Assembly: GCF_001425305.1 (NCBI RefSeq)
Contig: NZ_LMEE01000001.1
Location: forward strand, 1,681,863-1,745,862
Length of the DNA stretch: 64,000 nucleotides
Origin: Phenylobacterium sp. Root1290
GTDB taxonomy: Bacteria > Pseudomonadota > Alphaproteobacteria > Caulobacterales > Caulobacteraceae
Direction: 5' to 3'
The position numbers were made by a program, and so were the translations under genes. The notes under the pieces are model-generated. The model worked only from the letters and a program-made list of their open reading frames with translations, did no database searches and was not told the DNA's origin. Positions 30,665 through 40,133 of this stretch are shown piece by piece; the first letter of the stretch is position 1; each line of letters opens with the position of its first letter.

Positions 30665-30694
30665 CCCGGTCTTGCTGCGCAAACCGGGATGACG
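30665..30694 (-). repeat. REP-like hairpin repeat, copy C (inverted)
   Basis: On the minus strand this reads CGTCATCCCGGTTTGC, loop GCA, GCAAG, ACCGGG, differing from copy A at two positions. With copy B it forms an inverted pair, 68 bases apart, between the VOC and acyltransferase genes, an arrangement like paired REP units in other genomes. Confidence 0.75.
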
Positions 30695-30849
30695 CCTCGG
30701 AGATCCTCCCTGGGGGAGCAGTGGCCCACCCGTAACCGAATGGTGAGGCTTGCCCGCCTAAGCTCCCCGCCGGGGCTCGCCTGGTGCGCGAATTGCACTC
30801 GCCCCAAAAGCGTGCGCCGAGAACGGCGCCGGAACGGGACGAAGCCGCC

Positions 30850-31950
30850 ATGAACGACGCCGCGAACATCCGCCAGCTCACCTCCCTGCGGTTCTTCGCC
30901 GCCTTCTGGGTCGTGCTGTTCCACTATTGGCCGAAGCTCGACATCGACGCGGCGATCCCGCTCTTCGTCCAGAAAGGCTACCTGGGGGTGGAGCTGTTCT
31001 TCATCCTCTCGGGCTTCATCCTCTGTCATGTCTACCGGACCAGCCTGGAGGAGGGGCGTTTCCGCTACGGCGCGTTCCTCTGGAACCGGTTGGCGCGGGT
31101 CTATCCGCTGCACCTGGCGACCTTGATCGGCATGATCGTCCTGGCCCTTGGGGCGCAGGCGGCCGGGTTCGGCATCGACTCAAACATTCTCTCCTGGGAA
31201 TCGCTGCCGGCGAACTTGCTGCTGGTTCAGGCGTGGGGGTTGGCGCCGCAGGCCGCCTTCAACCATCCCTCATGGTCGATCTCGGCCGAGTGGTTCGCCT
31301 ATCTCTCGTTCCCGCTGTTCGCCTGGGCGGCCCTGGCGTTGAAGAACCGTCCGCTGCTGGCGCTTGGCCTGGCGGTGGTTTTCCTCGCCAGCCTCTATGC
31401 GGTCTTCCAGCATCTGGCCGGCTTCCCGCTCACCCAGGCGACCATTCAGTGGGGCGCTCTGCGCATCGTTCCGTGCTTCGCCCTGGGCTGCGCCCTGCAC
31501 GCGCTCTGGCGCGCTCGACCCTCGCAGAATCGGGCGGGCGCCCTGGTCGGGGCCGGCGTTTCGACCCTCGCGGTGCTCATTTTTGCGGCGATCGCCGCCC
31601 CAGATGCCGTAATCGTGACCGCGCTGGGCGCCATGATCTTCTTCCTGGCGCGCATGGCGCAAACAGGATCTGAAACATTTGGTAACGCACAGCTCGTTTA
31701 TTTGGGTGAGATCAGCTACTCGGTCTACATGGTTTGCGTGCCATGGAAGATTGTATTCGTGAACGCGGCGTCCAAAGTATTTGAGCTTAGTGACGAGCGC
31801 CTGCCCCTTTGGCTGTGGTTAGTTTTCCTGGGCGGGGTCGTTCCACTGGCCGCGGCTTCGTATCATCTTATCGAAAAGCCGGCTCGGACCCACATGAAGC
31901 TGTGGGCGGATGCGTGGGAGGCTAAGCGACCTTCCACCGCAGGCGCGTAA
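30850..31950 (+). CDS. Acyltransferase 3 family (OafA/NodX-type) membrane protein
   Basis: The 366-residue multi-span protein has about ten hydrophobic segments. The family start is visible: RQLTSLRFFAAFWVVLFHYWPK, with the catalytic His in the first span. GYLGVELFFILSGFILCHVY, NRLARVYPLHLATL and WSISAEWFAYLSFPLFAW follow. Such enzymes O-acylate cell-surface polysaccharides, lipids or antibiotics; the acceptor is unknown. ATG at 30850 matches the family start. The 3' third (from about 31680) is noticeably less GC-rich than the rest. A CHAP amidase gene follows after 68 bases. Confidence 0.9.
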   Translation: MNDAANIRQLTSLRFFAAFWVVLFHYWPKLDIDAAIPLFVQKGYLGVELFFILSGFILCHVYRTSLEEGRFRYGAFLWNRLARVYPLHLATLIGMIVLALGAQAAGFGIDSNILSWESLPANLLLVQAWGLAPQAAFNHPSWSISAEWFAYLSFPLFAWAALALKNRPLLALGLAVVFLASLYAVFQHLAGFPLTQATIQWGALRIVPCFALGCALHALWRARPSQNRAGALVGAGVSTLAVLIFAAIAAPDAVIVTALGAMIFFLARMAQTGSETFGNAQLVYLGEISYSVYMVCVPWKIVFVNAASKVFELSDERLPLWLWLVFLGGVVPLAAASYHLIEKPARTHMKLWADAWEAKRPSTAGA

Positions 31951-32018
31951 AGACTCTTTTCATCGCGCCATGAGATGGTTACCCCTTACGCCGTACTGCG
32001 TGGGGGAGTTCCCGTAAC

Positions 32019-32702
32019 ATGCTAAAACGACCGAGGGCCGTAATTGGATCCCTGGCCGCCGCGGCGGTTATGTTTTTCGCGCCGATCTCGGGCGCGATGG
32101 CCGACACCTATTGGCAGTGCGTCCCGTTCGCGCGGCTGATCTCGGGCGTTCAGATCTATGGCGACGCCTGGACCTGGTGGCGCCAGGCCGTCGGCAAGTA
32201 CGAAACTGGCTTCAGCCCCAAGGCGGGCGCCGTGCTGTGCTTCAAGCCTACCGGCAAGATGCGCCTCGGCCACGTCGCGGTGGTCAGCCAGGTGCTCACC
32301 GACCGCGTCATTCAGATCACCCACGCCAACTGGTCGCGCATCGGCGGCACCCGAGGGCAGATCGAAAAGGACGTCACCGTCATCGACGTCTCGCCTGCCG
32401 GCGACTGGTCGCAGGTCAAGGTCTGGTACGATCCGGTGCGTGATCTCGGCTCGTCGACCTACCCGACCCACGGCTTCATCTACCAGGACGCCAACGCCCT
32501 GCGCATGGCCAGCAACGGCCTGAACGGCGCCCAGAGCGCGGTGATCGCCGTGGCCCAGGGCGCGGCCAGCCAGGTCGCCTCGGTCGTCCGTCCGGGCGCA
32601 GGCCCGCTCCAGATGCTGAGCCAGGCCGCCGACTCCACCGACCGTATCGCCGCCCTCATCCAGGCCGCGACCCAGCGGAACGCCCCGACCGAGTCCAACT
32701 GA
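32019..32702 (+). CDS. Secreted CHAP-domain protein
   Basis: The 227-residue product has a signal peptide (IGSLAAAAVMFFAPISGAMA). A CHAP (cysteine/histidine-dependent amidohydrolase/peptidase) domain follows at about residues 30-130. The likely nucleophile is the Cys in YWQCVPFAR and the His is in RLGHVAVVSQV, followed by ITHANWSRIGG. CHAP domains commonly cleave peptidoglycan cross-links or stems, so a role in cell wall remodelling in the periplasm is likely. The C-terminal 80 residues are low-complexity, Ala/Gln-rich and helical. Located after an acyltransferase in the same direction, with 68 bases between. Confidence 0.85.
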   Translation: MLKRPRAVIGSLAAAAVMFFAPISGAMADTYWQCVPFARLISGVQIYGDAWTWWRQAVGKYETGFSPKAGAVLCFKPTGKMRLGHVAVVSQVLTDRVIQITHANWSRIGGTRGQIEKDVTVIDVSPAGDWSQVKVWYDPVRDLGSSTYPTHGFIYQDANALRMASNGLNGAQSAVIAVAQGAASQVASVVRPGAGPLQMLSQAADSTDRIAALIQAATQRNAPTESN

Positions 32703-32844
32703 CCGGCCGGGCGTTGACGCCCACCTCTTGACGTCTCAGATGGGGCTCCATCCCTCGCGGAGAGCTCCACCTGCTTCGCCGCACCGGCCGGGGCCTTGCG
32801 CCCGAAACCGTCGGGGAGGGCCGGCGTCCTGACGAGGACACCAT

Positions 32845-33009
32845 CTGGTGGTCTTTCTGCCGCCGACGCTGGTCGCATCCATCTACGGCATGAACTTCGA
32901 TGTGATGCCCGAATTACACTGGATACTCGGGTATCCATTGGCGCTTCTGCTTATGGTTATCACGGGAGTTACCCCGTTTATCTGGTTCAAGCGCAAAGGC
33001 TGGCTGTAG
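32845..33009 (+). pseudogene. Remnant of a CorA-type magnesium transporter (C-terminus only)
   Basis: A 54-codon open stretch ending at TAG 33007-33009 reads [18 protein letters not shown], then DVMPEL, a hydrophobic span, and finishes IWFKRKGWL. The YGMN signature after the pore helix, the second membrane span and the positively charged KRKGWL end are diagnostic of CorA. The frame is closed upstream by TGA at 32830, and there is no start codon or N-terminal domain, so only the last sixth of the gene survives. The fragment is less GC-rich than its neighbours. The upstream 32703-32844 shows no recognisable CorA coding in any frame I checked. Confidence 0.82.
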
Positions 33010-33114
33010 ATCGCCGACCGGCGTTAGATGTCGCCACAGCGAAGTCATAATTGTGCAACCGTTCCTTAAGCGCGATGTCTCATTTTGCAGACTTCCGTTG
33101 TTACTCCGGTTTGC

Positions 33115-34326
33115 ATGTCTGCTGTCGCCAACCTTCATCGGCCGTTGGAGCCCCAGGCGCTTAGGCGCGTCCTGGAAGACCATCGCCGCTACCTCGCCCA
33201 CCGGACCGGCGGGCGGCGGGCGAACCTGGCCTATGCGGACCTGTCCGGCCTCAAGCTCGCGGGACTGGACCTCACCGACGCCGACCTGACCGGCGCCCGG
33301 CTCTCGGGCGCGATGCTGGCCGGCGTGAAGCTCGACCGCGCCATCCTGTTCGGCGCCGACCTGCGGGACGCCGACCTGCGGCGGGCAAGCCTCTCCAAGG
33401 CCGACCTGCGCGGGGCCTCGCTGCGGGGGGCGAACCTGGCCGGCGCCAACCTCGCCGGCTGCGACCTGCGCGAGGGTCGCATCGCCCTGCAGGACCGCAC
33501 CGAGGGCTTCCGCTTTCTCGACCACGCCGGCGGCCCGGGCGAACTGAACTTCGCCGATCTCACCGGCGCCGACCTCACCGGCGCCCAGATGACCGGAGCC
33601 TCGGCTCTGGCCACCGACTTCACCGACGCCAACCTGACCGACGCCCAACTGGGCGGGGCGCGCCTGATCAAGGCCAAGCTCGATGGAGCCAACCTGACCG
33701 GGGCCCAGGTGGCGGGGGCCGACCTCTCCGGCGCCTCGCTGCGGCGCGCCATTCTCATTCGCGTCGACTTCAGCTTCGCGACCGTCGAGGGGGCCGACCT
33801 GTCGGACGTGCTGCGCGCGCCGCCCGCGGTCTTCTATGTCGATGAACTGCCCCTGGCCGAGGTGTTGGCGGCGCACGAGACCTATTGCAACAGCGCCGGC
33901 CGCGCCGGCGTCGCGGCCCGGCTCTGCGCCGTCGACTTCCGCCCGGTGGTCTCGCTCAAGCGCCGCAAGCTCAGCGGGCTCGTCGCGCCGGGCTCGGTGC
34001 TGTTTGGCATGGATCTCGAGGGGGTCGAACTGCAGGGCGCCGATCTTTCCCGCTGCGACCTGCGGGGCGCCAACCTGCGGATGGCCGACCTGCGCGGCGC
34101 ACGGCTGATCGACGCCCAACTGACCCGGGCCGACATGCGCGGCGCCATGCTGGGCCCGCTGGAGATCGGCCAGGGCCGGTTCGTGCGCACCGACCTCTCC
34201 CGGGCCAATCTGCGCCTCACCGACCTGCGCCGGGCCTTCGCCCTGCGCGCCCGCTTCCTGGAAGCCGACCTCTCGGACGCCAAGCTCGACGGCTGCGTGC
34301 TGACCGAGGCGGAGATCGAGGCTTAG
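33115..34326 (+). CDS. Pentapeptide-repeat protein with a central non-repeat insert
   Basis: The 403-residue product is built mainly of A(D/N)LxG five-residue repeats, which form a right-handed quadrilateral beta-helix. Repeats run from about residue 36 to 118 and 146 to 230. A non-repeat section at 232-282 follows (ELPLAEVLAAHETYCNSAGR in its middle), then repeats resume at about 283-400. There is no signal peptide. Some pentapeptide proteins mimic DNA and protect gyrase; others are scaffolds, and nothing here decides. ATG at 33115 is preferred over an in-frame TTG at 33085. A hairpin terminator follows. Confidence 0.9.
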   Translation: MSAVANLHRPLEPQALRRVLEDHRRYLAHRTGGRRANLAYADLSGLKLAGLDLTDADLTGARLSGAMLAGVKLDRAILFGADLRDADLRRASLSKADLRGASLRGANLAGANLAGCDLREGRIALQDRTEGFRFLDHAGGPGELNFADLTGADLTGAQMTGASALATDFTDANLTDAQLGGARLIKAKLDGANLTGAQVAGADLSGASLRRAILIRVDFSFATVEGADLSDVLRAPPAVFYVDELPLAEVLAAHETYCNSAGRAGVAARLCAVDFRPVVSLKRRKLSGLVAPGSVLFGMDLEGVELQGADLSRCDLRGANLRMADLRGARLIDAQLTRADMRGAMLGPLEIGQGRFVRTDLSRANLRLTDLRRAFALRARFLEADLSDAKLDGCVLTEAEIEA

Positions 34327-34330
34327 GGCC

Positions 34331-34354
34331 TCCTCCCCCATCAATGGGGGAGGA
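34331..34354. terminator. Hairpin between convergent pentapeptide and crotonase genes
   Basis: A perfect 11-base stem (34331-34341 with 34344-34354) is closed tightly around CA. There is no T run on either side. The CCTCCCCC/GGGGGAGG arms equal those of the hairpin at 28588-28615, while the inner pairs differ (AT here, GC there). Confidence 0.6.
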
Positions 34355-34363
34355 AAGCCAAGC

Positions 34364-35224
34364 CTACATCCCGTGCTTCAGCGGCTGCAGCCCCTGCCAC
34401 TCCGGCTCGCGCTTCTCGGACTTGGCGCTGAACGCCTCGGCCATGTGCGGGCCTGAGAACATCCCGGTCTGCCAGACGGCGATGTAGTCCAGCCCGTCCT
34501 TGATCGTGTGGTCGCGGGCGTAGTTGATCATCACCTTCGACCCGGTCACCGCCAGCGGGGCCTTGCTGGCGATCTCGTGGGCCGTGGCCAGGGCGTGGGC
34601 GACGCATTCCTCGTGGGTCGGCAGCACCTCGTTGACCCAGCCGATCTCCTTGGCCTTGGCGGCGGGCATGCGGCGGCCGGTATAGGCCATCTCGCGCACC
34701 CAGCCCTCGGGGATCAGCTTGCAGAGCCGCGGGAAGGTCCCGACGTCGGCGGTCATGCCGATGTTGATCTCCTGGATGCAGAAGAAGGCGTCGGCGCTGG
34801 CGTAGCGGATGTCGCAGGCGCTGGTCATGTCGACCGCCCCGCCGATGCAGCCGCCCTGGATGGCGACGATCACCGGGATGCGCGCGTCGTCCAGGCAGCC
34901 GAAGCAGTCCTGCAGCCAGAGGATATGGTGACGCTGCTGCTCGGCGTTGAGGTGGCGGTCCTGGACCTGGTTCTGCGAGGTCGAGCCTCCGCCGCCGAAC
35001 ACCGCCAGGTCCATGCCGGCGCTGAAGTGCCGGCCGGTCGAGGAGATCACGATCGCCCGGGCGCGGGCGTTGTGGTCGATGTCCTTCACGATGACCGGCA
35101 GCTCGTTCCAGAACTCGCGGATCATCGAGTTCATCGCCTCGGGGCGCTTGAGCTGAATGTGCGCGACGTGGCCGTCCAGGGTCACGTCGAAGCAGGTCCA
35201 GGCCTGCGAGAAGGCGTCGGCCAT
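34364..35224 (-). CDS. Crotonase family protein, probable delta(3,5)-delta(2,4)-dienoyl-CoA isomerase
   Basis: The 286-residue member of the enoyl-CoA hydratase/isomerase superfamily has the oxyanion-hole segments STGRHFSAGMDL and IQGGCIGGAVDMTSACDIRY. The active-site stretch is FFCIQEINIGMTADVGT. A Glu followed eight residues later by an Asp in this context is the pattern of ECH1-type dienoyl-CoA isomerases rather than hydratases, which use two Glu. It would act in beta-oxidation of unsaturated fatty acids. AAGGAG lies before the ATG at 35224. A palindrome at 35242-35264 sits directly upstream. The COQ9 gene is upstream on the same strand. Confidence 0.88.
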   Translation of the reverse strand: MADAFSQAWTCFDVTLDGHVAHIQLKRPEAMNSMIREFWNELPVIVKDIDHNARARAIVISSTGRHFSAGMDLAVFGGGGSTSQNQVQDRHLNAEQQRHHILWLQDCFGCLDDARIPVIVAIQGGCIGGAVDMTSACDIRYASADAFFCIQEINIGMTADVGTFPRLCKLIPEGWVREMAYTGRRMPAAKAKEIGWVNEVLPTHEECVAHALATAHEIASKAPLAVTGSKVMINYARDHTIKDGLDYIAVWQTGMFSGPHMAEAFSAKSEKREPEWQGLQPLKHGM

Positions 35225-35241
35225 ATGGGCGTCTCCTTATG

Positions 35242-35264
35242 AATGATGCAAAGGCTGCATCATT
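35242..35264. promoter_or_regulatory. Operator-like inverted repeat upstream of the crotonase gene
   Basis: AATGATGCA-N5-TGCATCATT is a perfect nine-base inverted repeat, 18 bases upstream of the crotonase ATG and just 5' of its AAGGAG site. Its placement and length suit a dimeric repressor such as a TetR- or GntR-type regulator of fatty acid genes. It could also be an mRNA hairpin near the ribosome site. Confidence 0.6.
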
Positions 35265-35293
35265 GCCGGATGACGCCGGGGAATGGGAGGCGT

Positions 35294-35926
35294 TTAGCCG
35301 TAGCGCATCTTGCCCAGGGCGCCGGCGACGTCGCGCAGGAGCTCCGAGGGCTTGAGGCCGGCCTTCCATTTCTCGAAGGCCATCACGTTCTCGATGCGGG
35401 CGTCGACGAACTCGGCCGCCGCGTCGCGGCCCGACGACAGCCGTATGGCCAGGGCGCTCGACAGGATGCCCGAGAGGATGGCGCGCTTGGAGTAGTGGTT
35501 CTCGTCGGTGGCGGTGTCGCCGGCCCAGCGCCACAGCTGGTCGGCGCTGTCCCACAGCAGGCGCAGCGCAAGCGGCAGGTGCATCGGCAACGCCAGGAAA
35601 CCTGCCCATCGCCGGACGGCGGCCTCGTCCTGGGCCGCGATGTCGATCCGGGTCATCGCCGCGGTGCGGATGCGCTCGCGGATCTTCAGGCCCGTCGGGT
35701 CGGGCAGGGCGGCCAGGGTCAGGGCGTCGTGTCGCTTGCTGAGCAAGGCGGCGAGGTCGCGCGGACCGTGCGGCAGCAGCAGTTCGACGTCCGCGGCCGA
35801 CAGCCCCGCGGCGGCGCCGGCGGCCTTCACCGTGGGCCACGTCCAGCCGCGATCGGCTGCAATCTGCAAGGCGGCGTCGAGAACCTGCCGTTCGGCGTCC
35901 TGCGCCCAGTCGTCTACATTGGCCAT
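35294..35926 (-). CDS. COQ9 family protein (ubiquinone biosynthesis)
   Basis: The 210-residue alphaproteobacterial COQ9 homologue. COQ9 proteins have a TetR-like fold, bind lipids, and support the COQ7 hydroxylase step of ubiquinone synthesis. Landmarks are ALQIAADRGWTWPTVKAAG at the N-terminus, ELLLPHGPRDLAALLSKR, and RRWAGFLALPMHLPLALRLLW. The hydrophobic lipid-binding helix region is DENHYSKRAILSGILSSAL. No DNA-binding role is expected despite the fold. Divergent from rpsU; the crotonase gene follows 69 bases downstream. Confidence 0.9.
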   Translation of the reverse strand: MANVDDWAQDAERQVLDAALQIAADRGWTWPTVKAAGAAAGLSAADVELLLPHGPRDLAALLSKRHDALTLAALPDPTGLKIRERIRTAAMTRIDIAAQDEAAVRRWAGFLALPMHLPLALRLLWDSADQLWRWAGDTATDENHYSKRAILSGILSSALAIRLSSGRDAAAEFVDARIENVMAFEKWKAGLKPSELLRDVAGALGKMRYG

Positions 35927-36104
35927 GGGCGCATCTTAGCGGGCGATTTTCGGCCTGTCCGCCGTGGACATCGCCTGCGGGTTCTGCTATCTCGCCGCGC
36001 TCAACCCGGAGGGCCTTCGCTCGACGGGTCGCAAAGCTTTTGTCCGTTCGCCGCCGCCTGATGTCAGGAAGGCCGAGCGGGAACGGGTGATAGGAGAGAG
36101 ACCT

Positions 36105-36338
36105 CTGGTTCAGATTTTCGTCCGCGACAACAACGTCGATCAGGCCCTCAAGGCGCTGAAGAAGAAGATGCAGCGCGAGGGCTCGTTCCGCGAAATGAAG
36201 CGGCACGTGCACTATGAAAAGCCGAGCGAGAAGCGCGCTCGCCAAAAGGCCGAAGCCGTGCGCCGCGCGCGCAAGCTGGCCCGCAAGCGCGCTCAACGCG
36301 AAGGCCTGATCGCCGCGCCGAAGAAGCCGAGTCGGTAG
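36105..36338 (+). CDS. rpsU: 30S ribosomal protein S21, apparent CTG start
   Basis: The 77-residue basic ribosomal protein reads [20 protein letters not shown] after the initiator and ends [18 protein letters not shown] with many Arg/Lys. Family members start Met-Val-Gln-Ile. Here the codon before Val is CTG (36105-36107), with TAGGAGAG eight to thirteen bases upstream at ideal spacing, and no ATG is in a suitable place. An in-frame GTG at 36087 would add six residues and put the ribosome site inside the gene. A CTG start is therefore the best reading. A terminator follows at 36366. Confidence 0.92.
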   Translation: MVQIFVRDNNVDQALKALKKKMQREGSFREMKRHVHYEKPSEKRARQKAEAVRRARKLARKRAQREGLIAAPKKPSR

Positions 36339-36365
36339 AAATTAAGGCCTTGAGCCTGATGTGGG

Positions 36366-36394
36366 GGGCCGCGCGGGTGACTGCGCGGCCCTTT
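36366..36394 (+). terminator. Intrinsic terminator after rpsU
   Basis: A perfect nine-base stem (36366-36374 with 36383-36391) encloses an eight-base loop and is followed by TTT, 28 bases after the rpsU stop. It separates rpsU from ftsH. Confidence 0.75.
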
Positions 36395-36417
36395 GCATGT
36401 CCGGATGCAGCGCGTTC

Positions 36418-36437
36418 ACCGAACCGCGATGTTCGGT
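36418..36437. promoter_or_regulatory. Inverted repeat in the ftsH upstream region
   Basis: ACCGAAC-N6-GTTCGGT, a perfect 7-6-7 inverted repeat, is 83 bases before the ftsH ATG and after the rpsU terminator. It may be an operator in the ftsH promoter. It is not the direct-repeat form of the alphaproteobacterial SOS box. Confidence 0.45.
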
Positions 36438-36519
36438 CGCGCGGCATGAGCCTTGCTAGTCCGCAGGGCCAGACCCACCTATTGTGGGCTTTGAGAGACA
36501 CTTTTCGCGAAGGCGTGTC

Positions 36520-38397
<1,878 letters not shown>

Positions 38398-38422
38398 GGC
38401 CAGCCCGAAACCTGACTGACTT

Positions 38423-38458
38423 GACGCCCTCCCGGCCCCGCGCCAGGAGGGCGTCTTG
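38423..38458 (+). terminator. Intrinsic terminator after ftsH
   Basis: A perfect ten-base stem (38423-38432 with 38446-38455) with a 13-base loop lies 25 bases after the ftsH stop and is followed by a short TTG. It would reduce read-through into folP, whose start is 30 bases further on. Confidence 0.65.
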
Positions 38459-38485
38459 CTGTCTGCGCCCACAGGAGTTCCGCCC

Positions 38486-39298
38486 ATGTCCGGCACGGTG
38501 AAGGTCATGGGGATCGTCAACGTCACCCCGGACAGCTTTTCCGACGGCGGCCGTTTCCTTGCGCCGGACGCGGCCCTGACCCAGGCGCGCAGGTTGATCG
38601 CCGAGGGGGCCGACATCCTCGACATCGGGGCGGAATCGACGCGTCCGGGATCCGACCCGGTCCCGGCCGACGAGGAGATCGCCCGTGCGATCCCGCTGAT
38701 CGAGGCGATCCGCGCCGAGAGCGACATCGCCATCTCCATCGACACCATGAAGCCGCAGGTCGCCCGCGCCGCTGTGGCGGCGGGCGCAGGCATATGGAAC
38801 GACGTCGCGGCGCTGGGCTTCGCGCCAGAAGGTCCCGCGACCGCCGCCGAGCTCGGCTGCGAGGTGGTGCTGATGCACATGCAGGGCGAGCCGCGCACCA
38901 TGCAGGCCGATCCTCATTATGACGACGTGGTCGCCGAGGTCTGCGCGTTCCTGGCGGCGCGGGCGCAGGCGGCTATCGCCTCGGGCGTGGCGTGCGAGAA
39001 GATCTGGCTCGATCCTGGCATCGGCTTCGGCAAACGGCCCGAGCACAACCTCGCCCTGATCGCCCATCTGGACCAGGTCGCCGCCCTGGGTTTTCCGGTC
39101 CTGCTGGGCGTCAGCCGCAAGCGCTTCATCGCCGCCCTCGACCCAGCCGGCGGGGCGGCGCTGGACGGGCGGCTGCCGGGATCGCTGGCTTCGGCCCTGG
39201 CCGGCGTCGAGCGCGGCGCGGGCGCCCTGCGTGTCCACGACGTAGCCGAGACCGTGCAGGCGCTGAAGGTGTGGAGCGCGGTCGCCGCCGCGCGCTAG
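38486..39298 (+). CDS. folP: Dihydropteroate synthase
   Basis: Joins p-aminobenzoate to hydroxymethyl-dihydropterin pyrophosphate in folate synthesis and is the sulfonamide target. The 270-residue TIM-barrel has KVMGIVNVTPDSFSDGG at the start and GADILDIGAESTRPGSDPV. SIDTMKPQVA, the Asn/Asp region GIWNDVAAL, LDPGIGFGKRPEHN and LLGVSRKRFI follow. ATG at 38486 has ACAGGAG about nine bases upstream; an in-frame TTG upstream lies within the ftsH terminator. The ftsH-folP order is widespread in Proteobacteria. Converges with the SDR gene, seven bases between stops. Confidence 0.96.
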   Translation: MSGTVKVMGIVNVTPDSFSDGGRFLAPDAALTQARRLIAEGADILDIGAESTRPGSDPVPADEEIARAIPLIEAIRAESDIAISIDTMKPQVARAAVAAGAGIWNDVAALGFAPEGPATAAELGCEVVLMHMQGEPRTMQADPHYDDVVAEVCAFLAARAQAAIASGVACEKIWLDPGIGFGKRPEHNLALIAHLDQVAALGFPVLLGVSRKRFIAALDPAGGAALDGRLPGSLASALAGVERGAGALRVHDVAETVQALKVWSAVAAAR

Positions 39299-39305
39299 TC
39301 GGGCC

Positions 39306-40040
39306 TTAGCCGCGGCCCACGAACGGCATCTTGGTCGCCATGACGGTCATGAACTGCACATTGGCGTCCAGCGGCAGGCCGGCCATGAACACGACCGCGT
39401 CGGCCACGGCCTTCACGTCCATCAGCGGCTCGGGGGCGAAGGAGCCGTCGGCCTGGGGCACGCCCTTGGCCATGGCCAGCGTCATCTCGGTGGCGGCGTT
39501 GCCGATGTCGATCTGACCGCAGGCGATGTCATAGGCCCGGCCCTCCAGGGAGGACGAGCGGGTCAGGCCGGTGATCGCGTGTTTGGTGGCGGTGTAGGCG
39601 ACCGAGTAGGGCCGCGGCGCGTGCGCCGAGATCGAGCCGTTGTTGATGATCCGTCCGCCGCGCGGGTCCTGGGCCTTCATCAGCCGGAAGGCGGCCCGGG
39701 TGCAGAGGAAGGCGCCAGTCAGGTTGGCGTCCACGACCCGGCGCCAGGCGTCCAGCGACAGGTCCTCCAGTCGTCCCCCGGCCGAGACGCCGGCGTTGTT
39801 GAACAGCACGTCCAGTCGCCCGAACCTCTCGCGCACAGCCTCGAAGGCGGCGTCGACCGCGAGCTCGTCAGCGATGTCGGCGGGCTGGACCAAGGCCTCG
39901 CCGCCGATGGCGGCGGCGGTTTCCTCCAGCTTGTCGGCGCGGCGGCCGACGAGGACGAGCTTGTAGCCGGCTTCGCCGAGGGCGAGCGCGCTGGCGCGGC
40001 CGATCCCCGATCCGGCCCCGGTGACGAGGGCGACTTTCAT
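39306..40040 (-). CDS. Short-chain dehydrogenase/reductase
   Basis: The 244-residue classical SDR. The NAD(P) site is [20 protein letters not shown], followed by Arg residues in LVGRRADK that favour NADP. The structural NNAG is in [13 protein letters not shown], the catalytic Ser in [12 protein letters not shown], and the Tyr-Lys pair in [19 protein letters not shown]. Substrate is unknown. The C-terminal [22 protein letters not shown] is typical of family members near cp-type 3-oxoacyl reductases. Divergent from thiD, about 90 bases between starts. Confidence 0.92.
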   Translation of the reverse strand: MKVALVTGAGSGIGRASALALGEAGYKLVLVGRRADKLEETAAAIGGEALVQPADIADELAVDAAFEAVRERFGRLDVLFNNAGVSAGGRLEDLSLDAWRRVVDANLTGAFLCTRAAFRLMKAQDPRGGRIINNGSISAHAPRPYSVAYTATKHAITGLTRSSSLEGRAYDIACGQIDIGNAATEMTLAMAKGVPQADGSFAPEPLMDVKAVADAVVFMAGLPLDANVQFMTVMATKMPFVGRG

Positions 40041-40133
40041 GGCGGGAGGTTAGCAGGCTCGGGCCAAAGCGTCACAGTGGATGGCGGTGCAAATCCCGAT
40101 GCATTTGCGGTCGTGGCGCGCTACCTCGAAGTC

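Noticed and set aside
36418..36437. The inverted repeat with GTTC/GAAC as an SOS box
   Set aside because: The alphaproteobacterial LexA site is a direct repeat GTTC-N7-GTTC. Here the halves are inverted and six apart, so it was kept only as an unassigned palindrome.
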